Source: Semisulcospira habei (taxonomy: Eukaryota > Mollusca > Gastropoda > Semisulcospiridae). From it: a stretch of 64,000 nucleotides of DNA. Shown here one piece after another: positions 52,759 through 62,534 of the stretch (positions within the stretch are counted from its first letter, which is position 1; each line of letters opens with the position of its first letter). Location: contig BTPG01000004.1 of the NCBI GenBank assembly GCA_036245525.1, positions 45,104,482 through 45,168,481 on the forward strand, read 5' to 3'. The translations under genes were made by a program, and so were the position numbers. Under the pieces are notes generated by a model. It saw only the letters and a list, made by a program, of their open reading frames with translations, had not been told where the DNA came from and ran no database searches.

Positions 52759-52970
52759 TTTATTTTCTCAAAATCATTACCGATGGCATTATTACTAGGA
52801 ATGCTTCACTTAGCTTAGCAATTTTAGCCAAAAAAAAACTCGTGTACCTCGCAACCGGGGAGGTGACTCACGGGAGTCCTTACCAAGATACCCTGAGTAG
52901 CCTCCCCTGTCTCCCTATCCAGTGGTGCGCTCACCGTTTCCCGCCAGTCTCTTCGCTTAGCTCACCAAGT
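52759..52970. repeat. DIRS copy 4 left inverted terminal repeat
   Basis: CATTACCGATGGCATTATTA, then CTTACCAAGATACCCTGAGT and CTCACCGTTTCCCGCCAGTC, reappear inverted at 58925-58985 and 59410-59560. The pairing is long and continuous apart from the SINE in the right arm. Confidence 0.85.
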
Positions 52971-53289
52971 AGGCCATGTGCATCTCGTGTGCTCCGGCTG
53001 TGGATGGTGGGATTACCGTTGTATGTACTGGACTTACGTTGGATTATTGGATATTTCATGGACGTGTGGTGCTTTGTGTAGTGTGGGGACTTGGATTACC
53101 TATGTTTCGGTGGAATACTTGGTGGTTGGGTCTCTGTGTGATTTCCGGTCTCGAGCCATGACAAGGTAAAGCTTCGGTTACTGCCTCCAGCCGGCTTCAA
53201 CTGGGCGGCGGCGTTGACCAGGCGTTATGTATGCAAGCCGACCGGGAGCGCGGACCCTCTCAGGAGGCTCCCCGCCCTCTCTCCGGCCT

Positions 53290-53715
53290 TTGTCTGTCCT
53301 TTGCTACAGTGCTCAGGTTCGGACCTGCACCAAGTGCGGCGACTTCTAGTGACCTAGCGATGTCCATGATGTCTGCCTACCCTGCTCGGGCTGCTCCTCC
53401 GGTTGGACATGCAACAAGTGCGCAACCTGGGAGGAAGAGCGATGGTCGCAGCTATTGGCATTCTACCGGAGGGAAAGACCGGCGCCGCTCAGACATCTGA
53501 CCGCTACGGCAGCCATGACAGCCATTATGGGTTTGCAGAGGAAGGCCGTTTCGGACATCGTGGGCTTGTCGGCGCGTAAAAGGGACCTGCTGCCCCCGCC
53601 AGTGCCTCGGACAGTGCTGCCCTGCCACGAGCAGAGGAAAGAGCCTATCAGCAGCAGACGGGACTTGCCCCCCAGTCAAGCCTTGGCACCAAGAGCTCCA
53701 CCCCCGCCTCTCTGA
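53290..53715 (+). pseudogene. DIRS copy 4 Gag-like N-terminal part with Cys-rich module
   Basis: AQVRTCTKCGDF is followed by TAG and TGA where copies 2 and 3 have Gln-Trp, then PSDVHDVCLPCSGCSSG, CNKC and RWSQLLAFYRRERP. Each of the two stops is one transition away from the expected codon (CAG to TAG, TGG to TGA). The cysteine spacing is the same as in copies 2 and 3. Confidence 0.7.
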
Positions 53716-54545
53716 GGCCTGGGACATGCAAGTCCAGCCACGACGGGATTCGTCCCCTAGGCATGTGTCCCCTCTGGAGCTCGGTCCCCCTGCAGTAAGG
53801 ATGTTGGGCGAAATACATACCCTCCAGGTGAGAGAGAGAGAGAGAGAGAGAGAACCCAGGCAGCAGAAGTGGGGGAACCTCCCTTCTGAGAGGTTAGTGC
53901 CCACCAGCCTTAGGCCGGACCAGCGCCGTCACTGGGCCGCGTCTAAGACGTGTCTCTCAGGGAGGGAGAGGAAAGTTAGCCGCCGACCGGACAGGCCACG
54001 TACCCATGTTTCGGGGCGGACAACGAACACAGAGGCGAAATATGGTTCTCTGACAGGGCAATGATGTTGGGACCGAGGCCCTCCCCTGCGAGGACGGACG
54101 TTCAGTCAACCGATCCAGCCGACGGGACGTGCTTCCCCATCGTGATCGAACCCGCAGAACCTTAGGAGCTCTGAAAGGGACGCCCAGTGGTCTCGGCCCC
54201 CTCGACGCTCGGGGACGGAAGCACCGCGATCGACTAGACTTCTCCTACAGGACGGCAGGGGTGGAGCCTTAAGCAGACGAGACGAGCGTCCGCCACATAC
54301 TGAGTCGGCGCACAGCAGACACCACTCGCGACGGGAGGACTCGTCTTCCCTCTCCTCCTCCGCGGACCGGCAGACAGGATCAAGTACACAGCAGGGATGG
54401 GTCTACGTCGTGGTCTCGGCGCCCGCGAAGTCAACACGGGACCCTCTCGGGTAGCAGCTGCTTTACGCATAGAACTTCCCCTAGACGCCTGCCCAGCTCC
54501 CCTCGGCGGTCTTCGACGGTTACCGGATACTCTTCAGTCCTCTCG

Positions 54546-55456
54546 GTGCGGTCGATGCATAGGCCTTCGGTTCCTCCTGTTATGTGGGTCCTGACAGACG
54601 ACGAGGAGGCACTCAGTCTTCACCCAGAGGATTCGGTGTCAGCGTTGGGCGTAGGAGTCGTTCCCTCATCTTCTCCCAGCAACCCTGCTTCTTCTCCTGC
54701 CATGGTGGTCGGCGTGGCGCCAGGGGGACATGTTCGCCGTTCCTTGGACGAAGTGTCCCGGCTCATTGCATCCTTCCTTCACCTGGAGTGCTGCCCTCCA
54801 TCTCCCCCCCCCCCCCTCCCCCCCGCCAAGAGGAAGGCTTCAGCGATATTCGATGCACCGCGGCAACCCAAAGCGTTTCAAGTCCCTGCCTCAACCGCCG
54901 GGCTTCAGAGACCTGGCAGAGGCTTTCTCAACGCGCCTGCAACAGGACGACTTCGGGAATCAGGGCTTCTTCTCAGACTCCTGTTGGCCGACAGGGATGG
55001 ATATCAGCTTTCGCCAGGACTGGTATGCAGGTCACTCCGAGGCGTTTTCCTGTCCTCTTCTGGCCGTAGACAAGGAGGCGTCAGCACAGACAGGGACACT
55101 TCGCGGCCAGCGGACGCAGGTTTCTTGGGGCTTGGACAAGATGGCGTCCATCACCCGCAACTCGTTGGCGTGCGGCGGGTTCCTCGAGATGGCGACGCAG
55201 TCCGTAATCAGGTTCCTGGAGAACACATGGGACCTATCCGCTTCACCACAGCTGCAAGATGTGCATTGCGGTGCTAGTGGCGGCGAATAGGGCAGCGTAC
55301 CACTCCTCGGCTAACTCCATGGCGGCGGCGGTCAACTGCGACCTCCTGCGTCGGGACGACCTGCTCAGACGTTGCCCCGCACTCCCAGCTTCGGTGAAGA
55401 CGCAGCTGCGACAGGCGCCCTTCGGCGGGGAGCTATTATTCGGACCGACGTGGTAA
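54546..55456 (+). pseudogene. DIRS copy 4 Gag-like C-terminal part
   Basis: Spread over frames 54546 and 54730: LSLHPEDSVSALGVGV, LDEVSRLIASFLHLE, then FKSLPQPPGFRDLAEAFSTR, FSDSCWPTGMDISFRQDWY and LDKMASITRNSLACGGFLEM. The C-run at 54805-54830 seems to cause the frame change. The region is homologous to residues 1-220 of the copy 1 ORF. Confidence 0.78.
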
Positions 55457-55739
55457 GCAGTGAAGGAATCGGCAAAGGAGCTCTGGCCAGCCTCAGCAGG
55501 ATCCGGCTCACTTTCAGTTGGCCCGCAGAGCCGTGGGTCATGCCCTGTGTTTCACCAGACCCTCCGCCTCCCCACCCCCCCCCCCCCACCCCCCCCATCC
55601 CCCCCCCCACCCCCCCACAGGGGCCGTGGCGGCTTTCCTTCCCTTCCCGCGCGTTCGCGTGCTTTGCCCGCACCCTCCCCTACCGGGGCCAGCGGTGCCC
55701 GGAAGCGAGGGCATGGCCGGGCTCACTGACCGGAGACCC

Positions 55740-56609
55740 TACAGGAGTCAGCGGGAGACTAGCCCTCTACAGCAGCGCTTGGCGCCAGCTGATTCAGGAC
55801 GACCCTTGGATTCTATCAACCGTCACGGAGGGGCTGAGGATCTCCTTCCAGTGTCCCCCTCCTTTGCGACACTCCCCCCTGTGGACTCGGGTGCCGGGGG
55901 ATCGGGACAAGGTGGCAGCGCTGCACAGCGAGGTGATGGCCCTTCTCCAGAAGGAGGCCACGGAGGTGGTCAGCCAGCAAGACTCCCCAACCTTCTACAG
56001 TCGGCTCTTCCTCGTTCCCAAGCCCAGAGGCAAGTGGTGGCCAGTAATAGACCTCTTGGCGCTAAACAAGTACATTTCGGCCCCGCGTTTCCAGATGGAG
56101 ACAGCCAGAGCCCTACGGGCGGCGGTGCCACCCCAGGATTTTGCCGCGAGCCTCGACCTAGCGGACCTAGCGGACGCGTATCTTCACGTACCCGTACACC
56201 CGTCGTCGCGGCGGTATCTGCGCTTCGTGTTCCCGATATGGTGTATCAGTTTTGGGCCCTGCCATTCGGACTCGACCTCAGCCCGTGGGCCTTCACCAGG
56301 ATCATAGACGGAGTCATGTGTAGGTTCCGACAGTCGGCCTCCAGCCCAACCTCCAAATACCTGGACGACCTGCTACCCCAGAACCAGACGGTGCAATCGT
56401 TGGAGGAAGACAGAGACGGCCTGCTGACGCTGCTTCCCCGGCTCGGGTTCCTCGTCAACGGATGCAAGTCCAACCTCACTCCATCAGGCATGGAATTCAT
56501 GACCGATATCAACCAAGTACGACTCCCCGAGAAGCGGATCCTGAAGATAGCGGAGGTAGCACTAAGGCGCTCCTGGCCAGGGTCTGGCTCCAGCTGTTGG
56601 GTCTCCTAA
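55740..56609 (+). pseudogene. DIRS copy 4 reverse transcriptase, frameshifted
   Basis: The segments are RLFLVPKPRGKWWPVIDLL, AASLDLADLADAYLHVPVHP (a three-residue duplication beside the first catalytic Asp), VYQFWALPFGLDLSPWAFTR and SKYLDDLLPQNQT. The frame changes between 55372 and 55518 near 56235. The YLDD box is intact; the duplicated LAD is unusual. Confidence 0.8.
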
Positions 56610-57649
56610 GCGCAGCAGCAGATCAATTACCCCTTGGCAGGCTCTACACCCGACCGATACAGCTGCATCTGCTCCTGCACTGGTGCCCCTCTTTGGGTGA
56701 TCTGGCTACCCTGGTTCCAGTGTCGACGCACGTCAAGTCCCATCTCCAGCGGTGGATGGACAGATCCTGGCTAGCATCGAGGGTACCCCTCGCCTCCCCC
56801 CCCCCCCCCCCCTCGGCTCTCCATCTGCACGGACGGGAGCCTCTCCGGTTGGGGGGCACATCTGCTCCCAGAGTTTGTCACGACCTCGGGCAGTTAGACG
56901 TGGGAACAAGCAGACAGACACATCAACTGGCTGGAGATGAAAGTCGTGTAGTTCGCGCTCGTCTTTGGGAGTGACGCCTCGTATGCCAGGAGATCCTCCT
57001 GCTCTCCGACAACTCGACGGTGGTGGCCTACTTACAAAACCAGGGCAGTACGCACGCGCCCTCCCTCTGCATCCTTGTGTACCAGGTCCTCCTGTGGGGC
57101 AGAGATCGGGGCATTACGCTACGGGTGCGGCACATCCCGGGCCATCTCAACGTCCTCGCGGATTCTCTCTCCCACCACAGCCAGCTGCTTCACACAGAGT
57201 GGTTGCTGCGCCAAGACATCTTCCAGCTGCCCTGCACGCGATGGGAGACACCAATGATCGACCTCTTTGCCACGAGGTGGAACAAGAAGCTGCCACTCTT
57301 CATCTCCCCCATTCCGGTCCCACTAGCCTGGGCCGTAGACGCGCTCTCCATTCCATGGGACGGACTTCTGGCGTACGCATTCCCTCCGACAGTGCTGGTT
57401 CCGAAGGTGCTCCAGAAGCTCAGAGGCAGCAACACGATCCTGATCCTCGTGGCCGATTTCAGCTGGTCCAAGAGCTGGACTACAGACCTCCTGAGCCTCG
57501 CCACGGATGCTCCGCTGAAGCTTTCTGCTCCGCCGACAATCCTCAAGCAACTCCAACAGCCGCTGTTCCACCCATGCCCAGAACGACTGCTGCTACACGC
57601 TTGGAGACTGTCAGGCAAGCCCTCGCAGCTAGAGACTTCTCGGGTGTAG
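56610..57649 (+). pseudogene. DIRS copy 4 RNase H and methyltransferase-like region
   Basis: The pieces are YTRPIQLHLLLHWCPSLGDL, LHLHGREPLRLGG (shifted), STVVAYLQNQGSTHAPSLCI, VRHIPGHLNVLADSLSHHS, IDLFATRWNKKLPLFISPIP, YAFPPTVLVPKVLQKLRGSN and LLLHAWRLSGKPSQLETSRV ending at 57649. From 57020 the frame is open to 57649. Upstream frameshifts near 56800 and 56970 break RNase H. Confidence 0.8.
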
Positions 57650-58680
57650 CGGTGGCAGCTATCGCAACAGCGCGGAGGGCCTCTACCCATAACGTCTATG
57701 AGGGGAAGTGGCAAGTACTCCAGGCCTGGTGCACAGAGGAGCGACTCACCCCCACGGAACTGACTCGCCCCCAGCTGGCCGAGTTCTTCCTGTGGCTTTT
57801 CGCCAAACAGAACCTGGCTCCCATTACCATCCGAGGATACCTAGCAATGGTGGCGGACACTTATCGACACTTGGGCCGACCGGACCCTGGTGCCTGCAAA
57901 GACCTCTCGGATCTTATGGCACACTTTGATCTGCAGCGACCGGCGTCCCACTCGCTAATTCCACGCTGGAACCTGTCCTGGGTGCTCACCTGGGTCAACT
58001 CGGATCGGTTCGAGCCTTTGCCACTGGCACGACTTGGAGACCTAACCAGGAAGACCTGCTTCCTGCTCGCCCTCGCCACAACCTCGTGGGTCAGCGAAAT
58101 ACACGCCTTCTCGGTGCGACCATCCTGTCTCCAACTCCGGGCCGACGGCTCGGTGCAGCTCCTCACCGACCCTACGTTTCTGGCCAAGAATCACGGCCCA
58201 GCGTCCGTGCCTCAAGTTTTGACCATCCGTCCGCTCAAGGCGATGGACCAGACCAGAGAGTCTCGCTTACAGGACCCCGTCAGGGGGCTTAGAGTGTACC
58301 TGCGCAGAACGAAGCCACTAAGACAAGGGTGCTCGTGCCTATTCCTTCCCTTGGCTCCAGGCAGACGAGATATCTCGGCGCAGACGATCTCTTCCTGGTG
58401 TCCGCTAGGTGACCCGGGAGGCATACAAAGAGCTTGCCCCCAAACAGGCCAGGACGATGCACATCCAGGCACATGAAGTCAGAGCAGTGGCTGCGAGCGT
58501 CACCTTTGACCGCAACTGTGCAGTGAGCAACATTATGGTGGCCATGGGTTGGCGGGCCAAATTTACCTTCGCCCGCTTATACCTACGAGACCTATCCGGC
58601 TAGCGTGATAACCTGGCCCTACTGTGGGACATATTGGTGGTGCAGCACTCCCTCCTGGCACCACAGGTGCCATGGGTAAC
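57570..58680 (+). pseudogene. DIRS copy 4 tyrosine recombinase, one frameshift and one late stop
   Basis: Most lies in the frame open to 58476: RLETVRQALAARDFSGVAVA, VYEGKWQVLQAWCTEE, LAPITIRGYLAMVADTYRHL and LATTSWVSEIHAFSVRPSCL. In that last block the catalytic Arg of the other copies (RVSELHA) is Trp (WVSEIHA). A one-base shift near 58400 moves the end to the frame at 58409: AHEVRAVAASVTFDRNCAVS and FTFARLYLRDLSG, then TAG. The substitution and the shift make it inactive. Confidence 0.82.
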
Positions 58681-58809
58681 GCCTAGCTAAAATTGTCAGA
58701 GTGGGCACGTGGGGGGGGGGGGCGGGGAGCCTCGATATTTACGCGCGGAGGCGCTCGAGAGTGGGACAGGTGTACCAAGAAATGTGGCACCCGCCTCCTA
58801 TTTGCCATT

Positions 58810-59592
58810 CTTCCTAGTAGTAATGCCGTCGGTAATGATTTTGAGAAAATAAATGGATTTTTCTCTAAAATGGATTTTAAAAAAAAAAAAACTTACCGAC
58901 GGCATTACTCAGAGGTCCCTCCCGCCTTCCCCACTTGCCACAGTGGAGCTAAGGCTCAGAGACTGGCGGGAAACGGTGAGCGCGCCACCGGATAATAATA
59001 ATAATAATAAGCGCATTAAATAGGCGCTTTATCCCAATTGAAAATCGGCTCAAAGCGCCGCCGCGAACTGAACCCAACAAGCACGCTCACGTGAATCACG
59101 CGCATTCACTCACACACAGTACATAAACACAGAACATTCACGTGTTGCTAAGGGCAAGCTCAAGCAAGCTACTGTAGTTTTTGGAAATTCAAAATCGTTT
59201 GTATTTGAAATTTGATTGAGTGGGCTGAAACTGATACCAAAGTCGTGGGGGAGGAAGAGCCGTAGTACCCGGAGAAAGAACCCCCGACGGTCCACCCGAA
59301 TTAACGGTGACACTTACTAGAGGAGAAAAATCCGACGCCGGAACCCGTAATCGAACCTCGCACCTTTAGCATTGGTGGCAGGCGCCTTAACCACTGCGCC
59401 ACGGATAGGGAGACGGGGGAGGCTACTCAGGGTATCTTGGTAAGGACTCCCGTGAGTCGCCTTCCCGTTTGTGAGGTACACAACGAGTTTTTTTTGGCTA
59501 AAATTGCTAAGCTAAGCGAAGCATTCCTAGTAGTAATGCCATCGGTAAGTATTTTTCGAAAAAATACATTTTAGATAAAAATCCATGTTTAT
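58810..59592. repeat. DIRS copy 4 complementary region and right inverted terminal repeat (split by SINE)
   Basis: GTAATGCCGTCGGTAATGAT (58820 region) is followed by the inverted CTTACCGACGGCATTACTC. The right repeat continues through GACTGGCGGGAAACGGTGAG, is broken by the SINE, and resumes GGCTACTCAGGGTATCTTGG to TAATGCCATCGGTAAGTATT. Confidence 0.82.
58993..59405 (-). mobile_element. tRNA-derived SINE in the DIRS copy 4 right terminal repeat
   Basis: The minus strand starts near 59405 with a Pol III promoter: A box TGGCGCAGTGGTTAAGG (59385-59401) and B box GGTTCGATTAC (59347-59357). The body is about 300 bp. It ends GCGCTTTGAGCCGATTTTC, a GCGCATTA... block and an (ATT)n tail at 58993-59010. 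The tail resembles the 3' end of the CR1/L2-like LINE at 17100-17170. GGATA flanks both sides, so a short target duplication is likely. Comparison with the left terminal repeat confirms it as an insertion. Confidence 0.85.
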
Positions 59593-59598
59593 GCCCAA

Positions 59599-59645
59599 GT
59601 GGTTGAGAATCTGATAGAAAAGTTAAATTCACATGAAAGTATCTC
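59599..59645 (+). pseudogene. Exon relic C, resembling the RyR exon at 59708
   Basis: GTGGTTGAGAATCTGATAGA translates as VVENLIEKLNSHESISTR, compared with VVENLMKERFSHVKGTITR. The first five residues are identical, and the copy starts right after a CCCAAG that could be a weak acceptor. A TGA follows in frame soon after. DIRS copy 4 sits immediately upstream. Confidence 0.6.
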
Positions 59646-59707
59646 CACAAGATGGTGATGACTATGATACAGTACTGATGATAATGACGATGATGTGTTT
59701 GTACCAG

Positions 59708-59864
59708 GTGGTTGAGAACCTTATGAAAGAGAGGTTCAGTCACGTGAAGGGCACCATCACGCGCGGGGCCACATCCCTCAACTACGTCCACATGGTGCTC
59801 CTGCCTGTCCTCAGCTCGCTTTATGACCACTTTGGTCACAACAACTTCGGCACAGACCTCATCG
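59708..59864 (+). CDS. RyR: Ryanodine receptor exon
   Basis: The acceptor is TGTACCAG ending at 59707 and the donor GTGGGT at 59865. The product VVENLMKERFSHVKGTITRG, then SLNYVHMVLLPVLSSLYDHF and NNFGTDLI, matches the family (VEN-L, LLPVL-x-x-L-(F/Y)-x-H). It joins the exon at 45054 in phase 0 and ends after one base. Confidence 0.95.
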
Positions 59865-59899
59865 GTGGGTCCTTTGATTATTTCTATACATGTCGCAGG

Positions 59900-60102
59900 T
59901 TAAAATTCTCACATTTTGGAGTTTCCCTCTGAAGACTTTTATCAGTATTCGATATTGATTATCTTTGACAGTTCAAGAGTGGTGCCAGACTACATGTCAG
60001 TATTGGACATGGATTAGCTTCTGGCTCCAAGCTATTTTGGCACCACTGTGGACTGTTATGTGTTGTAAATCTGTCTCCAGCTGTATTGTATCATGGCTTA
60101 AT
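59900..60102. repeat. Hairpin element, TTAA family A, copy 18 (decayed)
   Basis: TTAAAATTCTCACATTTTGG at the left and a TTAA at 60099 bound the copy. The core GTGGTGCCAGACTAC...CTATTTTGGCACCAC is interrupted by an extra GTCAGTATTGGACATGGATT. Confidence 0.65.
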
Positions 60103-61646
60103 GATACTTTACCTCACTGTGTCGCTTCTGTTTTACTACTCGCTAACCAGATAGGTGAGGCTAGCGCTGGTTGATATGTACACATCCCTTGGGGACTTTC
60201 TCAGCGCTGGCCGTACGTTTAGTTGGATCCCTTGCCCTTCCCTGTCGGGCGCCCGGTCTCCAGCTCACGGAGTGATGCGCGGTTGTGGGGCGGGGCGATC
60301 ATGTGCATCCCTTGGGGATGTATGTGGTCGTCTTGTTGCGTGCCTGTGCGTTTTTCTGTGGGCTGGTGGGTGACTGTTGGGTGGGGCTGGTGGCTCTGGC
60401 TGGTTGTCTTCCCCCTTCCCCCCCACCCCCCACCCCTTCTTTTTTTTTCCTCTATATCTCTCCCTCTTTCTCTCTCTTCCTTCCCCCCCCCCCCCCCCCA
60501 CCATCTCTTCTCTCTAGCCCTCTTTCTCTCTTTACGCTTTTTCCTTTACTCTTCTTCCCCTTCCTCCTTCCCCCCCTCCCCCCCCCTCCCCCCCCCCCCT
60601 CTGCCCCCGTCTCTCTCTCTGTCTCTCCCCACCCCACCCTATATATTTTTTTTAATTTTTTTTTTATTTTTTTTTAGTTACCCTTGAAGACGGTTTCACA
60701 ACTACCTACTCTCCACTTATACCAATAGTCTCTTACTGAATTTGATCAGTTGCTTTGTTTCAATGACTAATTACTTGTTGTGTACCGTGCTAAATGCTGG
60801 GTTTTTTTCCCGGGGTTCCCCCTTTTTTCCCCGAGGTAGTCCTCAACTTGAAGGTGATATAAAGTTTGCCTTCGGGTTGGTGTTTACCAGGCTTTGTGTA
60901 TTAGACACTCAGCCTACTTCGTGCCCAAGGGTACTCCCCGTTCGTTCTCTCCCTCTCGCTGTCTCTCTCCCTCTCTCTCTCTCTCTCTTTCTGGCCTCAC
61001 TTACACGCATTTACTTTTGCTCGCTCCTGCGCTTGCTTACACACACTCTTGTCTCTCGTGTTCAGTTTCTCTCCGAGTCTCTCTCTTATCATTTTTTCGT
61101 TGACGTCATTTTTACTTTTTACGCACTTTTGTTCTTCCTTTTCTTTTCTTTTCTTTTCTTTTATTTTACGTCACCTCCTTCAGTTGCCACATTCCTTCCT
61201 TCCTATGAAGATAAGTAGCGGCTAACCTCTCTGTTTGTTTGTCTATTTTGACAAAGGGTATTTACCGGAAATATTAATAAATTGTGTTGTACCCGTCTTT
61301 TCTAAGCGTGTTTCTTTCTCCGTTGGGTACTTCTTTGCATTTTACACGCTTGGCAGTCACCTTTTTGGTCTGCATGGCTTAATGGATTATTAGTGTGAAA
61401 ATAGGTTGATGAGCTAAGCTATTCCATCTTTAATTTTTTTGAACGACTTCATTGTCCCATGAGGGAAAATCGGCCCCCTTCCTTGACGCAGACTCTTCAC
61501 TGCAGTGTAGTGCCATCTGATCTGATTTTTTGTTGTTTGTTTCTGGTAAATTCAATTCTGTTTTATTGTGTCATGTCTGAAGAAGTCAATTGTGTGAAAT
61601 ACTGTAAAAACTAATTCTAATTGATCCTGTGATGTTTTCACTTCAG
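60103..61646. other. Intron with low-complexity pyrimidine tract
   Basis: About 60405-60675 is almost all C and T, ending in T and A runs. CT repeats are at 60950-60990 and a TTTTC repeat at about 61137-61162. The single arm of the foldback repeat seen at 42135 lies at 61255-61360. Long ORFs here are low-complexity artefacts. Confidence 0.7.
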
Positions 61647-61728
61647 TCCATGATATCCAGCTGGCCTGCTATCGCATTCTCAACGCCCTGTACACCCTGG
61701 GCACAAGCAGCTCTTCTTTCTCACAGAG
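61647..61728 (+). CDS. RyR: Ryanodine receptor exon
   Basis: The acceptor is CACTTCAG ending at 61646 and the donor GTAAGA at 61729. The product VHDIQLACYRILNALYTLGT, then SSSSFSQR, matches (DVQ-x-x-CYR-x-L-x-x-(I/L)Y-x-LGT). It ends after AG, two bases of an Arg or Ser codon. Confidence 0.95.
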
Positions 61729-61784
61729 GTAAGACATTTCCTCTTGACTGTTCTCATTGCAAAGACTTCTTTAAAAGCTTTGCC

Positions 61785-61996
61785 TTAACTCTTTTAGCAC
61801 CAACGCCCTACAGCAGGAGATGGATTGACCATGATAATTTAAGGGTAGTGCCAGATAAGCTTGGCGCCTTCAGGTGCCAAGCTAATCTGGCACTACCCTT
61901 GAATTATCATGGTAAATCCACCTCCTGCAACTGGTACATAGTCGAGTAACACTTCCAAAATTTTGGAAATGCACCTGTGGGGCTAAAAGGATTAGA
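61785..61996. repeat. Hairpin element, TTAA family A, copy 19
   Basis: The left edge is TTAACTCTTTTAGCACC. The core CTTGGCGCCTTCAGGTGCCAAG has one paired mismatch. The right edge AAAGGATTAG is decayed. Confidence 0.78.
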
Positions 61997-62089
61997 TAAG
62001 TTTTATTGTCTTGTTTTTTTGTGTTGGTCATGAACAGTCCAAACTGATAAATATGCGTTGGACTGTGATTTTGGACTGTATGACATAAC

Positions 62090-62304
62090 TTGACCCATGT
62101 AACTCCAAGGCTGCGTTTCCCAAATTTTAGAGGTGTCACCCTACGACTGTGTACAACTTGCAGGAGATGGATTGACCATGATGATTCAAGGGTAGTGCCA
62201 GATTAGCTTGGCACCTGATGGTGCCAAGCTAATCTGGCACTACCTTTGAATTATCATATTTGATCCATCTCCTGCTTTAGTGCGTTGGAGTTAAATGGAC
62301 TTAA
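62090..62304. repeat. Hairpin element, TTAA family A, copy 20
   Basis: The core CTTGGCACCTGATGGTGCCAAG has arms AGTGCCAGATTAG and CTAATCTGGCACT. The right edge is TTAA at 62301. The left edge is decayed. Confidence 0.78.
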
Positions 62305-62436
62305 ATTCTTATATACAACCAGAATGTGTGTTGGTCTGTAATTTGTGCCTTGTGACTGTACATCGTAAGGTCCAAATGCACAGATTAGGTCATTGATTGT
62401 AAATAGGCAGTGAAGATTTGTGTATTGTTTGGTCAG

Positions 62437-62534
62437 TTAACCCTTTGACTGCTGCTAACGATACCACTCGGCAGAAAAGACACATAGTCACGCATCTTTT
62501 CCACTGAGCAGGATCGTCAGTAGCAGTCAAGGTA
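62437..62534. repeat. TTAA-bounded palindromic repeat, family B, copy 3
   Basis: TTAACCCTTTGACTGCTGCT pairs with AGTAGCAGTCAAGG. The centre contains AAAAGACACATAGTCACGCA, shared with the copy at 5076. Confidence 0.65.

Larger units (their letters stand above)
52759..59592 (+). mobile_element. DIRS-like retrotransposon, copy 4, full length but decayed
   Basis: The left terminal repeat starts TTTATTTTCTCAAAATCATT and the right one ends near 59592. Both tips are represented, joined, in the complementary region at about 58810-58915 (GTAATGATTTTGAGAAAATA). The order is Cys-rich Gag, Gag tail, RT, RNase H, methyltransferase-like and recombinase. It has several stops and frameshifts. A SINE interrupts the right terminal repeat. 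The insertion lies at the 5' side of exon relic C. Confidence 0.9.

Noticed and set aside
59347..59401. A and B boxes of a tRNA gene on the minus strand
   Set aside because: The tRNA-like part continues into a roughly 300-bp body with an ATT tail and interrupts a DIRS repeat, so it is a SINE promoter and not a tRNA gene.
60223..60687. Long overlapping ORFs in several frames, rich in Pro, Ser, Leu and Phe
   Set aside because: They arise from a C/T-only tract with no stop codons; the composition explains the openness and no domain is visible.
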